Source: JAFARZ01 sp035651595 (GTDB lineage Bacteria; Actinomycetota; Actinomycetes; Streptosporangiales; Streptosporangiaceae). Taken from it: a stretch of DNA of 64,000 bases. A program made the translations under genes and the position numbers. Of this stretch, positions 25,097-32,635 are shown piece after piece (positions within the stretch are counted from its first letter, which is position 1; each line of letters starts with the position of its first letter). The notes under the pieces were generated by a model. It searched no databases, was not told where the DNA came from, and saw only the letters and a program-made list of their open reading frames with translations. Location of the stretch: contig DASRFJ010000059.1 in assembly GCA_035651595.1 (NCBI GenBank), positions 5,405 to 69,404 of the forward strand. The letters are read 5' to 3'.

Positions 25097-25158
25097 CATC
25101 CAGGACTCAGCCGCGGCATCCAGAAAATCAGCCGCGGCATCCAGGAAATCAGCCGCGG
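25097..25158. repeat. Three ~21-bp tandem repeats at the end of the transglutaminase gene
   Basis: The unit CATCCAG-GAAATCAGCCGCGG is present three times (20, 21 and 21 bases). The third copy contains the TGA stop of the minus-strand gene (25149-25151). An upstream CCTGGAT...ATCCAGG hairpin precedes it, so this convergent gap may also hold the terminator. Confidence 0.7.
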
Positions 25159-27854
25159 CCCGGGCTCCACCGGTCCGAGCCCCAACGCAGCCGGTTCCGG
25201 GTACTCCAGGACTCCGCGAGCCCGGCTGTCCACTCGGCGATCACGTGCATTACCGAGGCAGGGAAGATCCGGGAGCGCCAGCGTGCGCCGCGGCTGGCCG
25301 CTGCCGCGATGCCGCGCCTGGCGACGGTGCCGTCGCGGCGCAGCGTCTCCGCGCTGGCCGGGCTGGCCGCGTACGTGGCGCGTTCCTCGGCGAGGGCGAT
25401 CCGGTTCACCGCCTCGGTCGCGGAGTCGGGCAGCGTCAGGCTGCCGGTGACCCGGCCCGCCAGCGTCCGCGGTGATTCGCTCGGCCGGTAGCCGATGCCG
25501 AAGTCGGCCAGGTCCGCGCGCAGCTCATGCCAGGCGGCATGCGCCCGGGTGGCGTCGTCCGTGGCCCGTATCCACCGCCAGCGTCGCAGCAGCAGCCGGC
25601 AGACGGTCGGGACGGCAAGCGCGAGCACGATCGCGGCGCCGAAGGCGATGCCGACGGTCGCCCAGCCGGTGCCCAGGTTCAGCCCGGCGGTTCGCGACAT
25701 CAGCCGGTACAGCAAGATCGCGACGACCCCGCACGCCAGGATCGCGGCGACGGCCACGCCGACGCTGAGCCCGTTCCGCTGCCGTGGCGCGTCGGGACGC
25801 GCGGACAGGGCACGGAGCGCGCCCGGCGCGGCCAGCGCGATCACGCCGCCTGCCAGTGCGATCGCCGCCAGTACCGAGAGCAGGATCGCGGTCCACGGCG
25901 TGCCGGCCGACTTACCGCCGGCGCCCAGCGAGCCGTTGTCGCCGAACGGCCCCTGCTGCCGGAACTTGCTGTTGTGGCTCGTGGCGCCGGAGCCGGCGGG
26001 GGTGGCACCGCCGGACGGGAGCACCGGTGGCGCACCGAGCTGGTTGATGGTCGTCCGGGTGTCGTACCCGGGCGCCTTGGCGGTGCCCTGTCCCTGCGGC
26101 GTCGGCTCGAACGGGATCCAGCCGTAGTTGGTGAAGTACACCTCCGGCCAGGCGTGCGCGTCCACGTTGCGCACCGTGAAGGTGCCGGGGCCGGTCCGCA
26201 CGCCGGAGGTGAACCCCGTCGCGATTCTCGTGGGAATGTGGAGCAGCCGGGCCAGCACCGCGAACGCGAACGAGGACTGGACGCAGTCACCCGACTTGGT
26301 CTCGGTCAGGTAGTTCAGCAGCTGAGCGCTGTTGGTGATCGGCGCGGCGAACGTGTTGTAGTTGAACGTGCCCAGCCAGTCGGTCAGGTCGACGGCGGCC
26401 TCGTACATGTTCTTCGCACCGGCCGTGTGCTCCTTGGCGATCTGCAGCAGGGCCGGCCCCATGTAGTCCGGGGGGAGATCTTCGAACGCGGCGTGCTCCG
26501 GCGCCCATCCGAGCGCACTGAGCACGGTTCCCGGAGGGTCCACGTCCTTGCTGATCACCTGGTAGTTCTGCCCGGCCAGCGAGCCGTCCTTGTCGACCAG
26601 CATCAGCGTGCTCGGCTCCACCCCCCACGACCCGGCCTCGCCGTCCACCGAGACGGCCGGGAACGGCGCGGGCAGGTAGACGAACCCGCTGGCATCGGTC
26701 GCCGAGTTCCGCAGGATGTGGATCGAGGTGGTGACCTCAGGCGCGTTCGCGACCAGACCTTGCTCCCCGGGCAGGGTGGTGCCGAACGGCCGGACCGACA
26801 CTCCCGTCGGGAACGGCTCCCAGGGATGCTCGGGGTCGTCCCTGAGGGTGTAGCTGACGTACTGCTGCAAATACGGCTGGTCGGTCGCGGTGGTGGTGTA
26901 CGTCAGCACGTTCTGGATGTGATTGTCGCGCAGCGCCGCGTTCGTGGTGGCGAGCGGGTCGGGCACGGTGATCGTGCCGCTGCCGCCGTTCCCGATGCCC
27001 CACGCCGAGGACAGCAGGTGGCTCGCGTGCAAGCCGGGGACGAGCACGGGCGCACAGAGCGCCAGCACGATCGAGGCGACACCGACCCGGCGCCCGGCGG
27101 CGGCAAGCGCGCGGGTATCCGGGCCGCGAAGCATCCGGTAGGCGGACCGCGCCGCGGGGCTGTCACCGTTGGCGTTGGCGTTGGCGGTGTGCGGGCCGTC
27201 GGCACCCGCCCCCGCGCCGAACTCCCGCAGCCCGCCATCGGCGGAGCGCCACAGCGAGATCAGCCGGCCCCAGACCCGGATCCGCTCCCTGCCGTCGACG
27301 CTGAGCATGGCCAGGTAGCCGCTCGTGCTGAGGAAGAAGATCATTCCCGTGGCCAGCTGGCTGCGGGTGGCGTTCATCGTCACCGGCACCGTGAACAACA
27401 CGAGCAGCGGCAGTCCGGCCAGCGCCGTCGACCGCAGCCGGACCGCGATCAGGTCGGTGAACACGGCGGCGAGCCCGACGCCGCCGGTCGCGAGCAGCAC
27501 CAGCCCCGACACGTTCGGCGCACCCGGGGCGTACTTGCTCGCGTCGTTCATCCCATCGCCGATGAGCCTGCCGAGCGCGGTCAGCGAGGCGGGCGACGGG
27601 ATGAACCCGATGAACGAGCGTGACGCCTCGAACGCCACGTTGAGGTAGAGCAGCAGCGCCACCAGCGTGATCGCCAGGCAGACGATGACCGGCAGCGTGC
27701 GGATCCGGCTGAGCGCGCCGGCCGCCGCCACGGTGAGCACCGCCCCGATGCTGGCGTAAAACCACAGCGAACCGGAGAACAGCGGGAAGATGACGGTGGA
27801 CGCGAGCACTACCGCGACGGCAGCGGCTATCGTCATCCTGCGGTCGAGGGTCAT
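25149..27854 (-). CDS. TgpA-type membrane transglutaminase
   Basis: A 901-residue membrane protein. The N-terminal DUF3488 region (about 1-270) has six or so helices. An extracytoplasmic transglutaminase-like core follows, with catalytic Cys in TKSGDCVQSSFAFAVLARLL (about 522), and His-Asp in VRNVDAHAWPEVYFTNYGWI (about 565-575). A membrane helix is at about 645-670, others at 690-750, and a C-terminal DUF4129 domain at about 790-860 (WHELRADLADFGIGYRPSES). It is last in the MoxR-DUF58-TgpA unit, a recurrent triad whose substrate at the cell surface is not known. Convergent with DUF3040. Confidence 0.9.
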   Translation of the reverse strand: MTLDRRMTIAAAVAVVLASTVIFPLFSGSLWFYASIGAVLTVAAAGALSRIRTLPVIVCLAITLVALLLYLNVAFEASRSFIGFIPSPASLTALGRLIGDGMNDASKYAPGAPNVSGLVLLATGGVGLAAVFTDLIAVRLRSTALAGLPLLVLFTVPVTMNATRSQLATGMIFFLSTSGYLAMLSVDGRERIRVWGRLISLWRSADGGLREFGAGAGADGPHTANANANGDSPAARSAYRMLRGPDTRALAAAGRRVGVASIVLALCAPVLVPGLHASHLLSSAWGIGNGGSGTITVPDPLATTNAALRDNHIQNVLTYTTTATDQPYLQQYVSYTLRDDPEHPWEPFPTGVSVRPFGTTLPGEQGLVANAPEVTTSIHILRNSATDASGFVYLPAPFPAVSVDGEAGSWGVEPSTLMLVDKDGSLAGQNYQVISKDVDPPGTVLSALGWAPEHAAFEDLPPDYMGPALLQIAKEHTAGAKNMYEAAVDLTDWLGTFNYNTFAAPITNSAQLLNYLTETKSGDCVQSSFAFAVLARLLHIPTRIATGFTSGVRTGPGTFTVRNVDAHAWPEVYFTNYGWIPFEPTPQGQGTAKAPGYDTRTTINQLGAPPVLPSGGATPAGSGATSHNSKFRQQGPFGDNGSLGAGGKSAGTPWTAILLSVLAAIALAGGVIALAAPGALRALSARPDAPRQRNGLSVGVAVAAILACGVVAILLYRLMSRTAGLNLGTGWATVGIAFGAAIVLALAVPTVCRLLLRRWRWIRATDDATRAHAAWHELRADLADFGIGYRPSESPRTLAGRVTGSLTLPDSATEAVNRIALAEERATYAASPASAETLRRDGTVARRGIAAAASRGARWRSRIFPASVMHVIAEWTAGLAESWSTRNRLRWGSDRWSPGRG

Positions 27855-27882
27855 CGTGCGCTCCCGGGCATTGCGAGCCGGA

Positions 27883-29145
27883 TTACGGGCCGTCGGTGAA
27901 ACCAGTGCCGACGGGCAGCGGCGCGTCGGCGGGCTTGTGCAGCTGCTGCCAGGCCACGGAAAGCTGGCTGGCGGCCGTGGCCACGGCCACCCGCCAGCCC
28001 GAGGCGGCGAGGATCTGAGTGGTGCGCAGTGTGTCGGCCGCCAGCTCGGCGTCCGGCATGATCCAGGTGGGGACGGCGAGTACCAGCGCCATGGCTGGCG
28101 CGTTCCCGCGCCGCGTGCCCGCGAGCTGGGTGGCGTCGTCGACGTTCATCCGTCCCACCACGGCGATGAGCTGGCCGCCTGCCCGGGCAAGCTCGCCGGT
28201 GCCCTGGCGGAACCCGGTGGTGCTGGACGGGCGGATGACGGCGAGCATGTCGAGCAGGGTGTCGTCGAACGTGCCGCGCGGTGCGATCTCCCCGGCGTCG
28301 GTGATCAGCCGCGCCCGGAAGCCCTCCTCGGTGAGGTGCGCGCCGATCGAGGCGGCCGCGCTGACCGCGTACTCGAACGAGGCGGACGGCCCGCTGCCCG
28401 AGTGAGCGGACCGCCGCGTGTCGAGGAACACCGTGGCACTGTTGCGCCATTGGTGTTCCTCGCGGCGGACCATCAGCTCCCCGTATCGCGCGGTGGAGCG
28501 CCAGTGCACCCGGCGCAGCCCGTCGCCGTCCTGGTATGCGCGCGTCGCGGCATCGTCCTCACCGGTCGCCGAGATCGTCCGCATGCCGCCGTCGCCCTCG
28601 CCGAGCCAGCTGCTCGGGGCGGCCGCGCGCGGCAGCGTGAAGATCTTCGGGGTCACGACGAGCGTGCTGGTCGTCTTGAACGAGCGGGTGATCTCCACCA
28701 GCCCGAACGCGTCCGCGACCCGCACGCGCAGCGGCCCGATCGTGTACTTGCCGCGGGCGTCGGACCGCAGCGTGTAGTTGAATTCGCGGTGGCCGCCCGG
28801 CTCGATCTCGTCGAGCACGAACCGCGGCCGTGCCCCGAGCGCGTACGGGGCGGTGTCCTCCGCCAGCAGCACGCCGGTGCGCAGCCTGGTCACGTTCTCC
28901 ACCCGGACCGCGATCGCCGCGGTCTGCCCGGCCGGCACCCGCGGCGGGTCGATGCGGCGGTTGCACGACAGACGGTACCTGGACCGCCGGGCGGCCAGGG
29001 CGGCGATCAGCGGCAAGACGACCAGCAGCGCGCCGACGCGGATCAGGTCCGGTTCCGGTATCGCCAGGCCGCACACCATCGCCGCACCGCCCGCCGCAAC
29101 GAACGACCTGCCGCGCGTCGTCAGTGAGCCGAACACGCCCCGCAT
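27883..29145 (-). CDS. DUF58 domain protein
   Basis: A 420-residue protein with two N-terminal membrane helices (about 15-50), a beta-rich middle domain, and the DUF58 signature ATRAYQDGDGLRRVHWRSTA at about 206-225 with RYGELMVRR. DUF58 proteins resemble von Willebrand A domains and partner with MoxR ATPases. It lies between the MoxR and transglutaminase genes, 8 and 28 bases away, and is presumably part of the same complex or pathway. Confidence 0.9.
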   Translation of the reverse strand: MRGVFGSLTTRGRSFVAAGGAAMVCGLAIPEPDLIRVGALLVVLPLIAALAARRSRYRLSCNRRIDPPRVPAGQTAAIAVRVENVTRLRTGVLLAEDTAPYALGARPRFVLDEIEPGGHREFNYTLRSDARGKYTIGPLRVRVADAFGLVEITRSFKTTSTLVVTPKIFTLPRAAAPSSWLGEGDGGMRTISATGEDDAATRAYQDGDGLRRVHWRSTARYGELMVRREEHQWRNSATVFLDTRRSAHSGSGPSASFEYAVSAAASIGAHLTEEGFRARLITDAGEIAPRGTFDDTLLDMLAVIRPSSTTGFRQGTGELARAGGQLIAVVGRMNVDDATQLAGTRRGNAPAMALVLAVPTWIMPDAELAADTLRTTQILAASGWRVAVATAASQLSVAWQQLHKPADAPLPVGTGFTDGP

Positions 29146-29153
29146 GGCACAAT

Positions 29154-30128
29154 CTACCGCCGGGGCAGCGGAAGCTGCCCCACAATTCTGGCGACCACTT
29201 GCTCTGGCTGGTGCCGCTCCACGATCGCTTCCGCCGTCGGCAGCAGCCGGTGCGCGAGCACCGGGCCGGCCAGCGCCTGGACGTCGTCCGGGATCACGTA
29301 GTCACGCCCGTCGAGCGCCGCCCAGGCCCGGCTCGCTCGCAGCAGGTGCAGGCTCGCCCGTGGCGAGGCGCCGAGCCGCAGCTCGGGCGAATTCCGCGTC
29401 GCCGCCGCCAGGCTGATGATGTACTCCTTGACCTGGTCGGAGACCAGCACCCGGCGGACCGCCAGGACCAGGTCGTGCACATCGCGCGCCGTTGCCACCG
29501 GTTTCAGCGCGTCCAGCGGCGAGGTGAGGCCGTGCGAATCGAGCATGGCCCGCTCCGCGGCGGCGACCGGGTAGCCAAGCGAGATACGGGCGGTGAACCG
29601 GTCGCGCTGCGCTTCCGGCAGCGGGTAGGTGCCCTCCATCTCGACCGGGTTCTGGGTCGCGATCACCATGAACGGTGCCTGTAGCTGGTAGGTGGTGCCG
29701 TCAACAGTGACCTGGCGCTCTTCCATGCACTCAAGCAGCGCGGACTGGGTCTTCGGCGATGCCCGGTTGATTTCGTCGCCCAGCACGATATTCGCGAACA
29801 CCGGGCCTGGCTTGAATTCGAACTCGCGCCGTTCCTGGTTGTAGGCGCTTACTCCGGTAATGTCGCTGGGCAGCAGGTCCGGCGTGAACTGGACCCGGCG
29901 GACAGAGCCGTCGATGGCCCGGGCCAGCGCCTTCGCCAGCATTGTCTTGCCCACTCCGGGCACATCCTCGATGAGCAGATGTCCCTCGGCCAGCAGCACG
30001 GCAAGGGTGAGGCGGATCGCGCCTGGCTTGCCTTCGATGACCGATTCAACTGCCGCGCCGACTCTGCGCGCTGCGGGGACTAGATCATCCAGCAGGCGCC
30101 CCGTCTCGCGACCGGTGTCCAGTACCAC
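29154..30128 (-). CDS. MoxR-family AAA+ ATPase
   Basis: A 324-residue AAA_3 ATPase. Walker A is GVGKTMLAKA (about 50-59), Walker B lies in IVLGDEINRASPKTQSALLE, and sensor 1 in APFMVIATQNPVEMEGTYPL. The C-terminal AAA lid contains PRASLHLLRASRAWAAL. MoxR proteins act as chaperone-like ATPases together with DUF58/VWA proteins. GTG start with GAGGAGG just upstream. The promoter region is shared with mraZ and carries two inverted-orientation MraZ-type boxes. Confidence 0.93.
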   Translation of the reverse strand: MVLDTGRETGRLLDDLVPAARRVGAAVESVIEGKPGAIRLTLAVLLAEGHLLIEDVPGVGKTMLAKALARAIDGSVRRVQFTPDLLPSDITGVSAYNQERREFEFKPGPVFANIVLGDEINRASPKTQSALLECMEERQVTVDGTTYQLQAPFMVIATQNPVEMEGTYPLPEAQRDRFTARISLGYPVAAAERAMLDSHGLTSPLDALKPVATARDVHDLVLAVRRVLVSDQVKEYIISLAAATRNSPELRLGASPRASLHLLRASRAWAALDGRDYVIPDDVQALAGPVLAHRLLPTAEAIVERHQPEQVVARIVGQLPLPRR

Positions 30129-30200
30129 ATGGCCTCCTCAGCCATTGCTGACGTAACGCTACAGTACGTCCTTCTTCGGCCGATGCGCGACGTGACCTTG

Positions 30201-30216
30201 CTCCACTTCACTCCAC
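30201..30216 (-). promoter_or_regulatory. Two MraZ-type boxes facing the MoxR operon
   Basis: CTCCAC occurs at 30201-30206 and 30211-30216, giving GTGGAG repeats with a 10-bp period on the minus strand. They match the boxes before mraZ but point towards the MoxR start at 30128, 73-88 bases away. I infer that MraZ may control both divergent operons. Confidence 0.55.
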
Positions 30217-30271
30217 CGCGCCTGCCTGGGGTTTTGATGGTCGCCACCCGCGAAACTCGGGGTTTTCAACG

Positions 30272-30313
30272 TTGACGGTGGGGGAATGTGGAGTACAGTG
30301 GAGCGCGGTGGAG
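30272..30313 (+). promoter_or_regulatory. mraZ promoter with four 10-bp-phased MraZ boxes
   Basis: Four direct repeats, GTGGGG at 30278 and GTGGAG at 30288, 30298 and 30308, are spaced exactly 10 bp. This matches the known direct-repeat operator design of MraZ, which represses its own operon. A candidate promoter, TTGACG (30272-30277) and TACAGT (30294-30299) with a 16-base spacer, is embedded in the repeats, so binding would block polymerase. Confidence 0.8.
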
Positions 30314-30369
30314 GGCAAGCGGTTGCTAGCCGTCGGGTTTGCTGGCCGAGGCCAGGGAGGTGAGTGCCT

Positions 30370-30801
30370 GTGTTTCTCGGTACTCACGCGCCGAAGCTTG
30401 ACGAAAAGGGCCGCATGTTCCTGCCGGCGAAGTACCGGGATGAGCTGGCTGGGGGAGTGGTGATCACCAAGGGCCAGGAACGCTGTCTGTACGTGTTCCC
30501 GATCGAGGAGTTCACGCGCATCACCGAGGCGCTGCGGACCGCGCCGGTGACCGCGAAGGCGGTACGGGACTACAGCAGGGTCTTCTTCGCCAGCGCATCC
30601 GACGAGACCCCGGACAAGCAGGGCCGGATCACCGTGCCGACCACCCTTCGGGGCTACGCCGGTCTTCAGCGCGACTGCGTGGTGATCGGCGCGAACACCC
30701 GGCTTGAGATCTGGGACACCGAAGCCTGGGAGACCTACCTGGCTAGCCAGGAGGACTCTTTCGCCGACGCCGCCGAGGAGGTGCTCCCCGGGATTCTTTG
30801 A
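30370..30801 (+). CDS. mraZ: Transcriptional regulator MraZ
   Basis: A 143-residue MraZ, first gene of the dcw cluster, built of two AbrB-like swapped-hairpin repeats: FLGTHAPKLDEKGRMFLPAKY and the second DETPDKQGRITVPTTLRGYA (quoted separately in part). It represses dcw transcription in studied species. I choose GTG at 30370 because the family begins MFLGTH and AGGGAGG (30354-30360) is then 9 bases away; the GTG at 30364 would leave only 3. Confidence 0.93.
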   Translation: MFLGTHAPKLDEKGRMFLPAKYRDELAGGVVITKGQERCLYVFPIEEFTRITEALRTAPVTAKAVRDYSRVFFASASDETPDKQGRITVPTTLRGYAGLQRDCVVIGANTRLEIWDTEAWETYLASQEDSFADAAEEVLPGIL

Positions 30802-30960
30802 CCAGGGGGATAAGTCGGCCATGGACGGGCCGGGTCCCCATCCGCCGCTTCCTGCTGGCATCACTTCCCCGGTGCCAGCCGGCAGCGCAGCAGATGGGGA
30901 CCGGCCGGACTTTCAGAACGACAAGAACGGCAGAGCACGACAGGCGGGAGGGGGAAGCGG

Positions 30961-31980
30961 ATGGGGCAGCACGTCCCGGTACTGGCCGGGCGGGTCACCG
31001 ACCTGCTCGGGCCGGCGCTGGCGCGCGATGGCGCGGTGCTGGTGGACGCCACGCTCGGCCGCGCGGGCCACGCCCGCGCGCTGCTCGACGCGTGCCCCGG
31101 CATGGTGCTGATCGGAATCGACGCTGACCTCGCCGCCATCGCGGCGGCCCGCGACCTGCTCGCTGACTATATGACGGGGGGCACCCAGCCCCCCGCACCC
31201 CCCGGCTATCTGCCGGGGGGCAGCCAGCCCCCCGTACCCCCCGGGCATGCCGCCCGCGTCACACTGGTGCACGCCAGGTACGACGAGATCCCGGCGATCG
31301 TCGCCGGGCAGGGGCACCAGCACGTGATGGGCCTGCTGTTCGACCTCGGGGTTTCCTCCCCGCAACTCGACGAGGCGGACCGCGGCTTCGCCTACGCCCT
31401 GGACGCTCCGCTGGACATGCGAATGGACCAGACGGGGCCCCGCACCGCGGCCGACGTCGTCAACGGCTACCCGGCCGCCGAACTCGCCCGGGTGCTCCGC
31501 GAATTCGGCGAGGAACGATTCGCGCGCCGGATCGCCGACGCCATCGTGCGGGAGCGGGGCCGCGAGCCGATCACGTCCACGAGCCGGCTGAGCGACATCG
31601 TCAGGGACGCGATACCGGCGGCGACCCGCCGCACCGGCGGCAACCCGGCCAAGCGCACGTTCCAGGCGCTGCGGATCGAGGTGAACGACGAGCTCGGCAC
31701 GCTGCGCCGGGCGCTGCCCGCGGCGCTCGACCTGCTCGCGGCCGGCGGCCGGATCGCGGTGCTGGCCTATCACTCGCTCGAGGACCGGATCGTCAAGCGA
31801 GAACTGACGCTGCGTGCCAAGGACCCGACGCCGGAAGGGCTGCCGGTCCAGCTGGGCACGCCGGAATTCCGCCTGCTCACCAGGGGCGCCGAGCGCCCCG
31901 GCGAGGAAGAGCTGACCGTCAACCCGCGGGCCGCCTCCGCCAGGCTGCGCGCGGCGGAACGGATCAGGGAAGCAGCATGA
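30961..31980 (+). CDS. rsmH: 16S rRNA (cytosine(1402)-N4)-methyltransferase
   Basis: A 339-residue RsmH/MraW. Typical parts are GQHVPVLAGRVTDLLGPAL, VLVDATLGRAGHARALLDA (SAM motif), FDLGVSSPQLDEADRGFAYA, DAPLDMRMDQ, and AYHSLEDRIVKRELT with the YHSLEDR signature. Residues 73-98, within the Rossmann core, are a proline-rich insert of two near-identical 13-residue units (GGTQPPAPPGYLP, GGSQPPVPPGHAA), absent from the family as I know it. The ATG has GGGAGGGGGAAG upstream. Between mraZ and this gene are 159 bases without a visible gene. Confidence 0.93.
   Translation: MGQHVPVLAGRVTDLLGPALARDGAVLVDATLGRAGHARALLDACPGMVLIGIDADLAAIAAARDLLADYMTGGTQPPAPPGYLPGGSQPPVPPGHAARVTLVHARYDEIPAIVAGQGHQHVMGLLFDLGVSSPQLDEADRGFAYALDAPLDMRMDQTGPRTAADVVNGYPAAELARVLREFGEERFARRIADAIVRERGREPITSTSRLSDIVRDAIPAATRRTGGNPAKRTFQALRIEVNDELGTLRRALPAALDLLAAGGRIAVLAYHSLEDRIVKRELTLRAKDPTPEGLPVQLGTPEFRLLTRGAERPGEEELTVNPRAASARLRAAERIREAA
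31177..31254 (+). repeat. In-frame 39-bp duplication inside rsmH
   Basis: Two 39-bp units with runs GGGGGGCA-CCAGCCCCCC encode the extra proline/glycine-rich loop of RsmH. Each unit can fold into a G6/C6 hairpin. The reading frame is kept. Confidence 0.75.
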
Positions 31981-31999
31981 CCCGAGGGGGAAAGTAGAC

Positions 32000-32635
32000 A
32001 TGGCCACCGACACCAGGCCCCGGCCGCCCGGCCGCCCGGGCCCCCCGGGCCCGCCGAGCCCCCCAGGCCTTCCGGGAACCCGCGACACCTCCGGCGATCC
32101 AGGCACTCCGCGCCCGGAAAGGCCGGCCCGCCAGGCCCGGCCCGCCCGTCCGGCCCGCCAGGGCCGCCCCATCGGCTCGCCGCGGCACACCCGGCCGATC
32201 GCGCCCGGCCCGGTCCACCCGCCCGGCCCGGTCGCGCCCGGCCCGGTTCGCCCGTCCGGCGGCCAGGCACCGCGGCCCCGGCCAGCGCCAGCGCCTACCT
32301 CGGCTACCCCAGCTATCCACGGGCCGGGTGAACCCCGCCAGCAGCGGATGCCCTTCATCTTGCTGCTCGTCGGCCTGCTCGGCGGCGCCCTCGTCTCGCT
32401 GCTGGTGATCAACACGACCCTGGACGCCGGCGCCTACCGGATCAACACCCTGACTCAGCAGAACGCGGCCTACACCAAGGACATCCAGATGCTGACGAAC
32501 CAGGTGCAGACCGAACAGAACCCGGCGACGATCTATCGCGAGGCGTTCCAGCTCGGCATGCGCAAGGACAAGAGCATGGGGTTCCTTAACCCGGCCACCG
32601 GCAAGATCTCGTCCGTAACACCAGCCAGCCCGTGA
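32000..32635 (+). CDS. ftsL: FtsL-like septum protein with long proline-rich N-terminus
   Basis: A 211-residue bitopic protein in the ftsL position between rsmH and ftsI. Residues 1-115 are Pro/Arg/Gly-rich and cytoplasmic; a single helix spans about 117-139 (MPFILLLVGLLGGALVSLLV); the outside part (about 145-185) is a short leucine-zipper-like coiled coil (YRINTLTQQNAAYTKDIQML). FtsL forms a complex with FtsB/FtsQ that activates FtsWI. The cytoplasmic tail is much longer than in E. coli. Identification rests on position and topology. Its stop overlaps the ftsI GTG. Confidence 0.85.
   Translation: MATDTRPRPPGRPGPPGPPSPPGLPGTRDTSGDPGTPRPERPARQARPARPARQGRPIGSPRHTRPIAPGPVHPPGPVAPGPVRPSGGQAPRPRPAPAPTSATPAIHGPGEPRQQRMPFILLLVGLLGGALVSLLVINTTLDAGAYRINTLTQQNAAYTKDIQMLTNQVQTEQNPATIYREAFQLGMRKDKSMGFLNPATGKISSVTPASP

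Noticed and set aside
25527..27623. 698-codon plus-strand frame over the transglutaminase gene
   Set aside because: It is the mirror of a gene with clear TgpA domains; its translation is low-complexity Arg/Gly/His.
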